NCBI GenBank assembly: GCA_030280995.1
Contig: JASXTE010000012.1
Location: 10,396,001-10,460,000 of the forward strand
Source of the DNA: Hemileia vastatrix
Taxonomy: Eukaryota; Basidiomycota; Pucciniomycetes; Pucciniales; Zaghouaniaceae
Direction: 5' to 3'
Length of the DNA: 64,000 nt
Each line of letters starts with the position of its first letter. Position 1 is the first letter of the stretch. The notes under the pieces were generated by a model, which did not search any database, was not told the origin of the DNA, and saw only the letters and a program-made list of their open reading frames with translations. Position numbers and translations under genes: made by a program. Shown piece by piece: positions 1 to 11,160 of this stretch.

Positions 1-2640
1 AAATGCCATTATAACACCATATATACACGCATATATCCACCTTTTATAAGTCTTATGTACTTAATATTAAGTTGGAATATGTTAGGGTAATCTTAAGAAC
101 TTTAAGTATAAGGCTACATAATTTTTAAGTACACTTAAAGCTGTTATATTCATTGTTTTACACAAAAAACAAGAAATGCGCTTTATTTCACTTAAAAGTT
201 GACTATATGCGCTATAAAATTGAGAATATCAAAATTGCGCTTTGACAGATCAATTGGGCTCATTTAGAACTATTGATTTGGCTATTTAAATGCATAAAAA
301 TAACACTTTTCAAATTTGGTGTTTTTTATGCCAGAAATGGCTTCTGTGTACTGGCTACATACTGCCTGCTTTTTTCCCGTGTGAATAGCTTCATTTTTAG
401 CAAAGTTAGCTTTTTCACACTATAATTACCCCACATTCTACGCCCAATGTGGGGAAACACACTAAAATAGGCAACAGTCGCTTATTTAGTGTCCTAGCTT
501 AATTAATAATGCATTGACCTTGTTTATATGCACTAATTTCACTAATAACCTCACTCTTGGCACCTTATTTCATCACCACGCTTAAATTTGCCTAATTTTA
601 GTCAAGGATTTACCCATGCAAGCGCCTGCCAAGGACTGCATGTAGTTACCCCACATCTCACGCCCTTTTTTAAGTTTTTGGGTGGTTTCTCAGTCAATTT
701 TGGTTATTTTTGAATGGGAATTTCACGTAGTATAATGTCAGGATTAGCCCCTCCATTTCTACTGTAGGTCCCCCTTATTATTAAGCTATAATTAACCTTA
801 AAAAGTCTCCTTTAAACTTTTCATAATATTGTTTTCCACGCATATACTCTCTTTTTGTCTTTTCTTTAATTTTGATGGATCTCCCTTATTATTAATAGGA
901 TTTTAGTGGTTGTTGTTTGTTTAATTATGTTATTGGTCACTAGAGGCGTTGATGAAGAGCTCTATAACTTTTTTAAGGCGTCATTAGCATTGTATTGGAT
1001 GGTACATCAAGATGTTTATTGGGAAACTTAGTGTGTATAAGAGGAGGGGGTTTTTGGTCTTGTTTTCGGCATTCTTTATCATTTACAATTTACCAATATA
1101 ACCAAATAAATTACAATACATATCAATTAGTACTTTTATAAGACTTTTGAATAGTATCTGAATTATAAAATCTATTTTTCTACCAACTACAAAGATTGTA
1201 AGCCATATATAAAAATAGTGAGAATTATATTACTGAGACCTTTAATTTTGATTATATTTTACTACTTATTGGATTTAGATTACAGTATTCATATAGGACC
1301 ATTAAAATCTTCTAGACAACTGACCATTCAAGCTAGTTCACGTCCTTGTACTTGACCTTAGCCTGACACTATTACTCTCCAACATTTCTCTTCACCACCC
1401 TTTCAAATTATTTTTTTGTACTCCCCAATTTTCAAGTTCCTTGTTTTTTTCATTTGTGTTATTTTCATGTTCCATGTTTTATTCACTTGTGTTGGTTATT
1501 TTTTTTGAACAACTACAATTTTGAATTAGCTGTCAATTCTCTTTTTTGGATGTCTCATTTGTTTCATTTTATCAGCTCAACATGAAATTGCATATTTTCT
1601 GCAATCACATAAATTTTCACTGTCTCATTTTTTCTTTCATCCCTCATATCCTTTCCTCCTCTCCTCAAACATCCCTTACACAATTTGGTTTTACTTATTT
1701 TCTCATCTCATCTCTCCAGGTAATTCATTTTTTGATTTTTTGATTGCTAATTATGTTTTTTTTGTTTTTTTTCTGTTTTTTTCTTCTTTGTATATAATTT
1801 TTTTGTAAGTGGTTACTTTTGATTTTTATGGTAAAATTAACCTTTTTTTTCTCTCCCTCTTTACTTTCTTTTTTAGCTCCATCACCCTACTCTTCATCTC
1901 TCCCTGGCATGGTCATCATCTCCCCTTCACCCTATTTCACTTTTTTTTGGTTCCATGTTATTAAAACCCATACATTTCTCATTCTTTATGCATTTTACTT
2001 ACTCCATATTCAATTTCCACATAATTCCAACATCTATCTTTCTCACTCTATTTTTCCTACTTTTCAATAATGCTAAGTTTCATCTCCTTTTTTCATGCCT
2101 ATATGATATCTCATTCCTTCTATGAAAATTTAATACTTAAATATATGTATGACTCTTATCTGGATAACAGTGAATTTTTGAAACTTCTTTTTTTCTCATC
2201 CCCATCACCACTTTTCAAGTTTTTCTAAAATTTTGAAAATCAGATTTGTAATTGGGGTTAGGTTTATTGAAATATAATTTCCTTTTTACTGAAGATTCTC
2301 ATGAAAACTTCCTCTTATTTCCCACAAACAGATATGAATTTGGTTTTGTGGTTGCTGAGATATTAAACGTTAAATTTTAGGCTTTTGTTTTCCAATTTAA
2401 TTTTTTTTTTTCATTTTTTTGTGTAACAAATTAGGGTTAGGTTTATTTAAATCTTATTTCCTTTAACTGACAGCTCTCCTGAAGCCTAACTTGTATTTCC
2501 CATAAATGGATTTGAATTTGGTTCAGTGGTTCCTAAGATATTAAACTTTAAAGTTGAGCCTTTTTTTCAAATATCACTTAATTTATTTTGTTTTTTTATA
2601 TTGCATAATTAGAGAATAAGGCTTCTGAAAGTCTTATCTG
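1..2640. other. AT-rich DNA, no gene seen
   Basis: No coding region can be supported here. The open frames at 1546-2070 lie in T/C-rich sequence and have the biased composition (Phe, Leu, Ser, Pro) expected from it. A 20-bp motif beginning TTACCCCACAT occurs twice (about 426 and 644); the first copy is followed by its partial inverse ATGTGGGG, giving a 9-bp foldback. The stretch 2190-2640 contains two diverged copies of a segment around GGGTTAGGTTTATT (about 2257 and 2434), so part of it is an old direct duplication. Confidence 0.5.
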
Positions 2641-3153
2641 ATGATTATCTTGGGTTTTTTCTCCCAGATCTTAGGATCACTCAATTATTTCTTAACCAAT
2701 AACTTGAAAAAATTATATATTTGTGCATTTAAATCTAATCATAAATTGGTCATGAAAGCTGGACTTCCCAATCGTAAAAATATAGAATGGGTTGAAATCA
2801 GTAATGATTATATATTTTATTCTAATGTTATCATCAACTATGGAGGATCTCATAGCCAGAGCCATGTTGAAAAAACTGATTCTAATATGCTTACTTTTTG
2901 CCTTTTCTGTTATATCAATCCTATTAATGGAAGACTAATCCCTTCACCTGCTAAAATCAAAGGCCATGGACTATACTTTCCTGATCATAAATTTATCATG
3001 GAATTCAGATTAGGAAAGAGGATTATGGAAGAAATTTGGAATTATTCAAGAGATAATTATCAAACTACTAAGGCACTTCCTGGATTGGAATCTTGAAAAA
3101 AGTTTACTCATTTTAGATTTTCTTTTCAGATCAATAAAAGTTTGATAAACTAG
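2641..3153 (+). pseudogene. TET/JBP-like 2OG-Fe(II) oxygenase, C-terminal fragment
   Basis: A 151-codon open frame ends at a TGA (3094-3096), and the same frame continues for another 18 codons to a TAG at 3153. The segment around residues 75-150 (GGSHS, DSNMLTFCLF, INPINGR, GHGLYFP) followed past the stop by THFRFSFQINKSL resembles the C-terminal half of the large TET/JBP-like 2OG-Fe(II) dioxygenase family that is expanded in basidiomycetes and especially rusts. These enzymes are thought to oxidise 5-methylcytosine. The match is from memory of the family, not from a search. The N-terminal part is missing, the stop breaks the frame, and a His I would expect near the TT-x-PP segment reads Gln (YQTTKALP). 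It is most likely a dead fragment. Nothing upstream looks like the missing half. Confidence 0.55.
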
Positions 3154-3379
3154 GTAAGTAAGGTAAGGGGTGAAGGGTACATAGCTATCAAAATATAATG
3201 GAGGTGTAGTAGATCTTTCAAGTATGGTAACTAAAATATTATAAAATTTTTTCTATCATTAAATATTTTCATCCATTTTTTTTCTTTTTTTTTCTCATTT
3301 ATTAAACTTTTTATTAAACTTTTTTAATTTTTCCTTTTTATATTTGCTTTTCTCAATTTTATTTTTTCCTTTAAATTTT

Positions 3380-3905
3380 TTTGCATTTGAATTTGGATTT
3401 TTCTCTTCAAATTATTTTTTAAAGTTATGTAAATATAGTTTTCTGGTTTTATATGATAGTGCATTTGGCCTTAGTTCATTCTACTGGCTATTATATAAAA
3501 TTGGAAAGCTTGATTTGGACTGGTGAAAATAATTTTTTGATAAAATTTTCATTTTCCATTTAAATTTGAACTTTTCTCTTCCAATTATTTTTTAAAGTTA
3601 TGTCAAGATAGTTTTCTGGTTTTATATGATGGTGCATCTGGCCTTAGGTCATTCTACTGGCTATTATATAAAATAAGAAAGCTTGATTTGGACTGGTGAG
3701 AATAAATGGTTGATGAAATTTCCATTTTTAATTTTTTTCATTTAGTTTTGGATTTTTTTCTTCCAATTATTTTTTAAATTTACGTCAAGATATTTTTCTG
3801 GTTTTATATGATGGTGCATCTGGCCTTAGGTCATTCTACTAGCTATTATATAAAATTGATAAACTTGATTTGGACTGGTGAAAATAATTGGTTTATGAAA
3901 TTTTA
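3380..3905. repeat. Tandem array, three ~175-180 bp units
   Basis: Three successive units share a core that reads CTGGTTTTATATGAT, then TGCATCTGGCCTTAG, CATTCTACTGGCTATTATA and TTGATTTGGACTGGTGA. The core starts at about 3442, 3616 and 3798, so periods are 174 and 182 bp. Units 2 and 3 are closer to each other than to unit 1. No coding potential. Confidence 0.8.
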
Positions 3906-3952
3906 ATTTTAATTTTTTTTTTCCATTTTATTTCTTTAATTCAATAATTTTC

Positions 3953-4115
3953 AGGGGGAGTTATTGCCAAATTTTCATATCAGACTTAAAAAAAAATTTG
4001 ACTTGAAAATTTGGTGATACCTTGCCCTTAATTCAATAAAATACAGGGGGGGGGTATTGCCAAATTTTCATATGAGACTTTCAAAAAAAATTGAATTGAA
4101 ATTTTGGTGATACCC
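3953..4115. repeat. Two ~72-bp foldback mini-elements
   Basis: Two adjacent copies (3953-4026 and 4045-4115) each begin with a G run followed by TATTGCCAAATTTTCA (first copy GTTATTGCC) and end with TGAAAATTTGGTGATACC or the equivalent, so each is a near-complete hairpin. The GGGGGTAT start recalls the termini of the TIR elements at 14273 and 21336, and they may be minimal derivatives of such elements. Confidence 0.6.
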
Positions 4116-4129
4116 ACTTCAATAAAATG

Positions 4130-4960
4130 TGCTTGAGACTTTTATGAGGAACGACTCACTTCTCTTAAATAAAAATGCACCTTACCAACTTCATATTGGA
4201 AAAGTGTCCAGCACAAGTTTGGCCAAACTTGTACCGGACACTTTGGACAAAACCAGTGACTAAAAATTGTAAGGAAAACCAAAAATAATAGGCCATATAA
4301 TGAACATAATTGATGGCATCAAATTTTTTTTGGTAAAAGTGTCCAGAACAAGTTGGCCCAAGCTTGTGCTGGACAATTTTATGAGGAACACCTCACTTTT
4401 CTTAAAAAAACATGCACCTAAACAACTTCATATAGCAAAAGTGTCCAGCACAAGTTTGGCCAAACTTGTGCTGGACACTTTGGTCTTGTAGAGCAACTTA
4501 TTACTTCAAGGAAATTAAAAAAAATAGGCCATTTAATGAACATAATTGATGGCATCAATCTGTTTTTTGGTAAAATTTTCCGGCACAAGTTTGGCCAAAT
4601 TTGTGCTGGACACTTTTGCTATATGAAGTTGTTTAGGTGCATTTTTTTAAAGAGAAGTGAGGTGTTCCTCATATAAGTGTCCAGAACAAGTTTGGGCGAA
4701 CTTGTGCTGTACACTTTTACAAAAAAACAATTTGATGCCATCAATTATTTTCATTTTATAGCCTATTTTTTTGGTTTTCCTTGCAATTTTTAGTCACTGG
4801 TTTTTTCCAAAGTGTCCAGCACAGGTTTTTCTGAACTTGTGCTGGACACTTTTCCAATATGAAGTTGGTAAGGTGCATATTTATTTAAGAGAAGTGAGGT
4901 GTTCCTCATAAAAGTGTCCAGAACAAGTTTGGCCAAACTTGTGCTAGACTCTTTTACCAA
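4130..4960. repeat. Palindrome-linked array with orientation reversal
   Basis: Seven copies of a ~42-bp palindrome (arm GTGTCCAGCACAAGTTTGG, followed by its complement) start near 4202, 4337, 4438, 4573, 4674, 4808 and 4912. Two different linkers alternate between them: X (ctcacttctcttaaa, then gcacc, then aacttcatat) and Y (aataggccat, then aattgatggcatcaa). Both X and Y are read in one orientation up to copy 4 and in the opposite orientation afterwards, so the whole block is an inverted repeat with arms of about 400 bp centred near 4.54 kb. Weak open frames across it are translations of the palindromes. Confidence 0.85.
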
Positions 4961-5039
4961 AAAGCATTTCTTCATTAATTTCCATAACAAACTTTCAAGT
5001 TATACACTTTTAAGATTTTATGTACAATTAATTATGAAC

Positions 5040-6430
5040 AGTTGAAGTGTGAGATAAATGAAACAAACTACTCATCAAAAAAATTCTTTAAAATTTCAAT
5101 TTCCTCAACAGATTTATTAGCTTTAACACATTCTATCATGAAATCTTTCTTTTTAAAATTTTCCTCATGATCATGCTTATACTTCATCTGTTCCATGAGG
5201 TTTTGATGCTCAAGTGTTTTCTCCTCTTTCTTTGATTTTTCAATACTTAGAGATAACTCGAGTTTTTCTCCTCCAAGTCTTGTTCCCTATCATCCTTCTG
5301 TAAAGAGAGTTCATACTTCTTCTCCTCCAAGACTTGTGCCCTATCATCCTTTTGTAAAGAGAGTTTGAACTTCCTCTCTTCCAAATCATGTACCCTGTCA
5401 TCCCCCCTTATAGAGAGCTTTTATTTTTGCTTTTCAAACTTTAGAGTCCCTTTAGAAACTTCCACTTATTCTATAGTGATAATAAATATTAACAAAAAGT
5501 AGAAGAAAAGCAGAGTAAAGTATTAAGAAGTATGGTATCCCTTACCAGCATCAAGTTCCTCCAAAAATTCTTTGATAGAAGAAAAAAAGGGTTTGAGATG
5601 AAGTATCACTTTTCTTCTTCTTTGAGAGAGGAAATTTAGACTACTTGAAGCCCTTTAATTTGTTTTCAAGGTCACATTTTTCTCCTCATCATTGTTTCTG
5701 GATTCTGACTCATTTGATTGTGGCTCCTGCGTTTTTTCTTCAGCCTTTTTATAAATAAGAAAATGTAAATAAAAAAAAGAACTGGTAAGATAAAAGAAAA
5801 AAAACATACTTGTGCTAGATCAGGTTGGTTTATATTGCCATAAGTATCTATTGAAAAAATATCTTGATTTGTGGAAGTTAAATGAGGGGAGAATTGAGTA
5901 GAAGAAGAAGGAAAAAGATTTGTTCAAAATCATTTTTGGAGATAGCATCTTCAACATCCTACATGTTTTCATGATTAACATCAGATTTCTCTCCAAAAAT
6001 ATCATCCATCTCTTTAAAGTAAGGACATAAAGAATCAAGTTTATTGTCTATGGATTTGATGCCCTTACTAATATCAAGGTCAGTAATACCAAAACCACTA
6101 GAAGATGAAAGAGTCTTTGCCTTCTTGTATTTGGCTCAATAATTCTAGAAGCGTCCAGACATCTTTTTAGGTAAAAGATATATTTTTCCCTTGGTCTTAT
6201 TCAATAATTTTTTGGCCATTAGAAGATAACCATTGACTTTTGATTATGGGGGCTGTCCTAATTTAGTAGCATTTTCAGTACCACACCAAGAATCATAGTT
6301 AGATTTACTTTTCAGCCAGTTGATAAGAATGAGATAATCATCTTTTTTTAATTGAATGGTATTTGATTTTATGGCTGAGTGGGGGAAAGAGGTAGTAGTG
6401 CAATTCAAAGAACAACTGGGAAAAGCCTGC
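5040..6430 (-). pseudogene. Myb/SANT-like DNA-binding protein with coiled-coil tail, decayed
   Basis: Reading the minus strand from about 6430, several frames together spell a recognisable protein: a segment with KKDDYLILINWLKSK and SWCGTENATKLGQPP, then NGYLLMAKKL, KKMSGRF, KYKKAKTLSSSSGFGITD and LDSLCPYFKEMDDIFG, ending with two repeats of ELSLQKDDR-x-Q-x-LEEK near 5240-5390. That resembles a Myb/SANT-like domain followed by a charged coiled coil, a gene type that in rusts is abundant and transposon-linked. Several stops and frame changes break it. Upstream sequence (6590-6680) matches the interior of the miniature element at 21336-21784 and DNA beyond element C at 14161, so this gene was probably carried by a TIR transposon later split by element C. 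Family identity is from pattern recognition only. Confidence 0.5.
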
Positions 6431-6684
6431 CTTTGAGAAGATCTATGATGATGGGGAATGTTAAGATAATTAAAGATGAAAAGGAGAAAAAACAAGTAGA
6501 TGAGATAGTGAGGTGTTTTGAATGGAGAGAATAGACAGAATGAGATGAGAATGGGAGTGCGCAGAAAGGTAGAAGGCATATACAGAGAGTAGTCAAAGAT
6601 GTGGTTATGAATAAAAGTAGGCCAAGATGTGGTTATGAAAAATTGAGTAGAAAATTTTTGGATAAGAGGTCAACTTTGACACAT

Positions 6685-7783
6685 GGTAGACAATCCTATA
6701 GTACTAGCTATAGGCCTTGACCAAGGGAGTTGGAGAAAACTCAGAGAAAATCCCCTGTCCCTTTAGAAAAATAAAGTGAGATTTACCTGCTACAGTAAAT
6801 TGGTTCATGTTTGCTAAAGCCCCTTTTCCAACACACTTGACTGCCTGATCAGCCAAGAAAGTAGTCTCCAGACAGACTACCAAACCAAGGAACTGAAATT
6901 AAGACCAATTTCCACACCAGAGAAAGCAATAATACTTGATGTAGGTTGAAAATCCACACCAGAGACAGAAATAATACTTGATACAGCTTGAAAGACTATA
7001 CCAGAGAAACTAGTTGCTAAGTTAAGTTAAATGAAGAACTCACCTTGCAACAAACACAGCCAATTGTGGCCAAATAAACAGTGAAAACTGAGTGAGGAAC
7101 AAGGATATCACCCCCGGATGGTTGTATGATAATTAAAGTTGCCCTAAACTGTCTTATTCACAATGTACACACAGACCACTATCTAAGAGCCCCTTCACAA
7201 CAACGAATTTGGTGTTTTTGAGCCCCAAATTGGATAAAACTCCTCTAGAAACGCTTCCAAGACTTCTAGCACCAAGGCAGGCCGTCCGCCTGACATCAGG
7301 AGGCCCGCCTAAGGTGGCTGGACCACCCTGAAGCCAGAAAACCACCAAAAACCTCCAAAAATACCCAAAATACTTAGAAAAATCTACTACAACTACTAAA
7401 ACCTTTTAAACACATAATTAGGCTATCACAACATTGTGAAATGAAATATAGAGAAAAATTAGCCCATTCTAACGGTACTAAGAGCTTAACCTTTAGACTT
7501 AAAGTTAGCCCTTAAAACACAAAAACAAAATCAAACAGCTATCTCTTTTAAATAAAAAATGAGAAATTATCCTCTTAATACTAAAAATCTGAAAAATGTC
7601 ATCAACACATAAAATATATAGAGATCCCGGGGCTATCCAATGGTAGTACCCACATCCTGGAAGTCCCAATATTTGCCAAATAATTCCATAAAAACACCCA
7701 ATTATTAAATAATGCCATTTAAGACATATCAAAACAACGCCAAAAAGACCAACAAAGGGCTCCTCCAATGTCTAAAGACCACA
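6685..7783 (-). repeat. 3' LTR of element C
   Basis: About 1.1 kb, aligning along its length with 12811-14156 once the inserted miniature element is removed. A TATATA at about 7612 (minus sense) could be the LTR promoter. Confidence 0.88.
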
Positions 7784-7793
7784 TCCTCCCTCC
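7784..7793 (-). promoter_or_regulatory. Polypurine tract of element C
   Basis: In minus-strand sense GGAGGGAGGA sits directly against the LTR start TGTGGTC, the expected position for plus-strand priming. Confidence 0.75.
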
Positions 7794-7831
7794 AATAGAG
7801 AATTTCCACATTCTCCTTCATCACAACCACC

Positions 7832-8456
7832 ATGTTCATCTTTCTTTCTAAATCTGCTACTGATATGGGTCCTTGCCAATATTGCATTGACAAAAATCTC
7901 ATCTGTACCATCACACCACTGGCTCATCCCTACAGAACCTCCTGTGATGCCTGTCACTCTAGGAAGAATACTTGTTTCAGACCTGGTCCATTGTCCTCTT
8001 CAACATCTTCTCCTCCTCCACAACTTGATCCACCTTATACCAGCACCAAAAGATCCAGACCATCCATCCTGATACCCAGACTGGTCAACAAAATACACCC
8101 TTCAAAAAAGAGTTCCAACCCCGCTACAACCACTAGCTCTACCATCCTTGGTCCTTCTGATGGTAATCCCAATACTTCTTCATACTGAAATTTAATCTGA
8201 CAAATTTCCAGTTCATTTCTATTCAGAGAGTGATGATGACAATGTGGGAACAATTGAAGCACCCCCAACTAATCCCATGCCCACCATCAAAGAGAAACAC
8301 CAACAACATTCTTCTCAACAGAAGCATCTCATTCTAAATAACTTCCAATCCACTCCTGCCAAGAATCCACAGGACCTTGAGAAAAGGAAGAACCCCATTC
8401 ACCAGTTCAAAGCCAATGCTGAACATTTTTTTACATCTCTTGATTCTTTTCTGTAA
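7832..8456 (+). CDS. Antisense Zn(2)Cys(6)-like cysteine-cluster protein of element C
   Basis: Two exons, 7832-8162 and 8212-8456, joined across a 49-nt intron (donor GTAATC, a CTGAC branch-like site, acceptor TTTCCAG), give an uninterrupted 191-codon frame. It starts 48 nt inside the 3' LTR and runs opposite to gag. Residues 16-38 carry six cysteines spaced C-x2-C-x6-C-x12-C-x2-C-x6-C. The second triplet (CDACHSRKNTC) fits the Zn(2)Cys(6) half-site pattern of fungal transcription factors; the first lacks its usual basic residues. A Ser/Pro/Thr-rich linker with basic stretches, an acidic patch (SESDDD) and a Lys/Gln-rich tail follow. ATG at 7832 is the first in frame; Met12 is an alternative. 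Seen: the frame, splice signals and Cys spacing. Inferred: zinc or nucleic-acid binding. Elements A and B carry counterparts, so this is unlikely to be chance. Confidence 0.65.
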
Positions 8457-8504
8457 TTGCTTCTTGCCTGAAAATCATGATTTAAAAATAAAAAAATAAA
8501 AAAG

Positions 8505-9965
8505 TCTCCTCAGTTTAAAGTCTTGGGGGACTAATCCTCAGTTTTAAGTCTTGGGGGACTAACAGCCCTCATTTTATAGTCTTGGGGGACTCAAAACCCT
8601 CAGTTTATTGTCTTGGGGGACTAAAAACCTAAATCAAATAGATAGAACCAGAGATCAAAACATTAAAGACCAAAGAAACAAACTAACATTCTGGGGTAGC
8701 TTTTCTAAAGAGCAGCCAACTCATCAGTTACCCCCACACTTGCCTTAACTAAATTCAGAGACTCCCCCTTTGGATGCCCTCTGCCAGAATTACACCAACA
8801 TCACATTATCAGTTTATAGTCCTGAAGGGCTCAACCATCAAACCATCCTCAGTTTATAGTCTTGGGGGACTGTAGCATTCTTTAGTCTAAAGTCTTGATG
8901 GAATGACCACAGTGTTCAGTTTAAAGTCTTGATGGAATTCAGAACCCAGTGTTCAGCTTAAAGTGTTGATGGACTTCAGAACCCATAGAGGATTCAAGTT
9001 CTTGAAATAAAATTGTAATAAGCCAGTTTAAAGTCTTGGAGGACTAGTAGATCCAAAAAAGCACAAGCCAAATTATTGATAAAATCTTGAAAACCAGCCA
9101 GTTTAAAGTCTTAGAAGACTAGCAGATCCACAGTAGTAACAAAATTAAAAATCTTGAAGCAATCTTAAAAAAAACCAGTTAGTTTTAAGTCTTGGAGGAC
9201 TAACAGAATATCTTGAAGTAGTATCCAACAGTTCTTGAGTTCCACTAGAACCTTCATCCTGTCTCAAAAATAATAAAAAATAAAAAAATAACAAAATGGT
9301 ATCCCCCAGTCAGTTGATGAGCTGATCCCCTGATACCATACCCACATCCAAGTGCACCTTGATGTGCTCACACCTAAAAAATTATTTTATTTATTTTGAC
9401 TTCTTCTTTGCTTCCAAAAAATATTTCCAGAGCCCTATCTTGAGCCTTTGAACAAACATAGCCTCCATAAAAAAATTAAAAGAAAAAAAGAGAAAAAAGA
9501 AAATAATCTTGAATACACAACTTTTACAGCCAACACCCTAAAACCACATAACAGAGCCAATTCCAGGTTCATAGAAAAGATCACTGGGTGGGCTCCCTCC
9601 AATAAGTAAAAATGATGGGAGACTTCCAGTGATCCACCACCAATCCAAATAAACTAAAGATAAAGAAGCCAGTCCCAAGCCATTTTAAAGTCATAGTGGA
9701 CTTGAAACCTGAATAACAGAAACCAGAACTAGGATTCAACTAGGACAAACAAAATAATTGAAACAGACATTATGGGGTAGCTGCTCTACAGAGCAGCCAG
9801 CTCATCAGTTACCCTCACACTTTCCAAAATAAAATCTAGAAGCCCCCCCTGGGTACCTTCTAACAAAAACACAACATCCAACACAATAAACCAAAATCAA
9901 TTAGCGTGAAGAGTATGGCACTTGAAGAACAAAAAAATTTCCAGTTTAAAGTCAAAGAGGACTAA
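8505..9965. repeat. Dispersed 21-bp hairpin repeats replacing pol in element C
   Basis: At least 14 copies of a motif like CAGTTTAAAGTCTTGGGGGA+CT occur between 8505 and 9965, first in tight tandem (8510, 8536, 8566, 8599), then spaced 30-100 bp. Most contain AGTC, six variable bases, then GACT (loops TTGGGG, TTGGAG, TTAGAA, AAAGAG, ATAGTG), so a short stem is kept while the loop changes. No coding frame is evident. Confidence 0.75.
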
Positions 9966-10135
9966 AACCTGTGAAGAAAACCAATACTAGGGTTCAACAA
10001 AATTAAGAGAAGGGGTTGGAAATAGAAAATATGGGGTAACTGCTATACAGAGCAGTCAGCCCATCATTTACCCCCACACTTTCCAAAATCAAATATAGAA
10101 GCCCCACCCTTGGATACCTTCTAACAAAAGGATTT
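8690..10135. repeat. Three copies of a ~100-bp structured box
   Basis: Copies start near 8692, 9773 and 10031. Each has GGGGTA, an inner inverted repeat (best copy: GCTGCTCT and AGAGCAGC around AC), a spacer, then TTACCCC pairing with the opening G run, followed by a shared tail around AGAAGCCCC and CCTTCTAACA. The layout suggests a conserved two-stem fold. They are interleaved with the 21-bp hairpin repeats. Confidence 0.7.
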
Positions 10136-10383
10136 TCCAACACAAATCTTCTCCCATAAAAAACCAAAACCATTAAAAAACCATTAAAATTCTTGAAAGC
10201 CAGAAAATCTTGAGAGAGAACAGATAGTTGATAAAAAACATGAAGAATTATTGCAGAGAAGAGAAACATTAAAAAGAGAAACTTGAAAATCCACTTGGTA
10301 TATCTCCAAGGGAGCTGACCTACTACAACCTGGGATTTCCTCATCTTGGGGAGAGGTTGTAGCACTAGGGCAACCAGCCCTCA

Positions 10384-11160
10384 TCACTCATAAAAAGAAA
10401 GACTCCCACTAAAGCCTGAGTCACCCTCCAAAAAACCAGAGGCAGCACCAACTTCTTTTCTTCTCCTACAACAATCCATGCACTGGCACATTGAAGAAAA
10501 GCCAGGCCTGGTCTCCCAACCATCATCTCCAGGAGATGACAACCTCATGTGAAGTCTTCTTTCATCTTCACCAGTCAACTCCAAACTGATTCCCATATCA
10601 AAATGATAACCAATTCTTGCCTAAAAATCCATCAAGAATGGTCCACTCAAAACAGCTTTTACATTACCTTTGGCAATGTAAAAATGAACTTTCCCTGAGG
10701 CTCCACCAACATCCAGCTTCACAAATTCAGCTGTTCCAATCAACTCAGTGACATGGCCACCAATCCCTCTTAAATTTCCACAAATTCCTGTTTTGATGGG
10801 GAGGCCCAGATGAGTAGCCTCAAAAAAAGAAATCAGGTTAATATGAGAACCTGAATCAGCCAATGCCCTAGCCTCCCTGCAATTCAGAGTGACATTGACA
10901 TAACCCAGAGGTTTCAGAAAAATGAGTCTCCAACCCCTCACCAAACTTCTCAGCAGAATCACAAATGTATTCCATCTCCCCAGAAGAAACCCTTCTCCTG
11001 GTCAACAACTTTTTCTGTCTATCAGCCAACCTAGGACTGATAGAATACAACTTCCCATAAGAAAGGGAAACCTGACCCTGATTCATCCTTTCCAGAACAG
11101 AGTACATAACATAAGATTGGTCAGAAACTACTGGCCTCTCAAAGTGAGCCCTTGGCTTCA
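10384..11160 (-). pseudogene. Retropepsin (aspartic protease) region of element C
   Basis: Minus-strand frames join around 10.9 kb with one frame change. The protease core reads REARALADSGSHINLIS (Asp-Ser-Gly instead of Asp-Thr-Gly) and continues through IGTAEFVKLDV, VHFYIAKG and VLSGPFLMDF. After a stop it goes on with GISLELTGEDERR and SSPGDDGWETRPG. The tail matches the element-B protein at 31569-31826 (GMPFLMDYSA, PKDSGWETK), which places C and B in one Ty3 clade. RT would be expected next, but the frame ends near 10384 and the repeat block begins. Stops and the frame change make it nonfunctional as read. Confidence 0.7.

Noticed and set aside
1546..2070. Two open frames as small secreted proteins
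   Set aside because: They follow from T/C-rich sequence; hydrophobic, compositionally trivial and without context.
4130..4960. Regularly spaced palindromes as a CRISPR array
   Set aside because: The linkers are two alternating repeated sequences, not unique spacers, they invert halfway, there are no cas genes and the context is eukaryotic.
8690..10135. CTGATGAG in the structured boxes (minus sense) as a hammerhead ribozyme core
   Set aside because: The following GAAA and stem III are absent in all three copies, so the match is only to the short CUGAUGA word.
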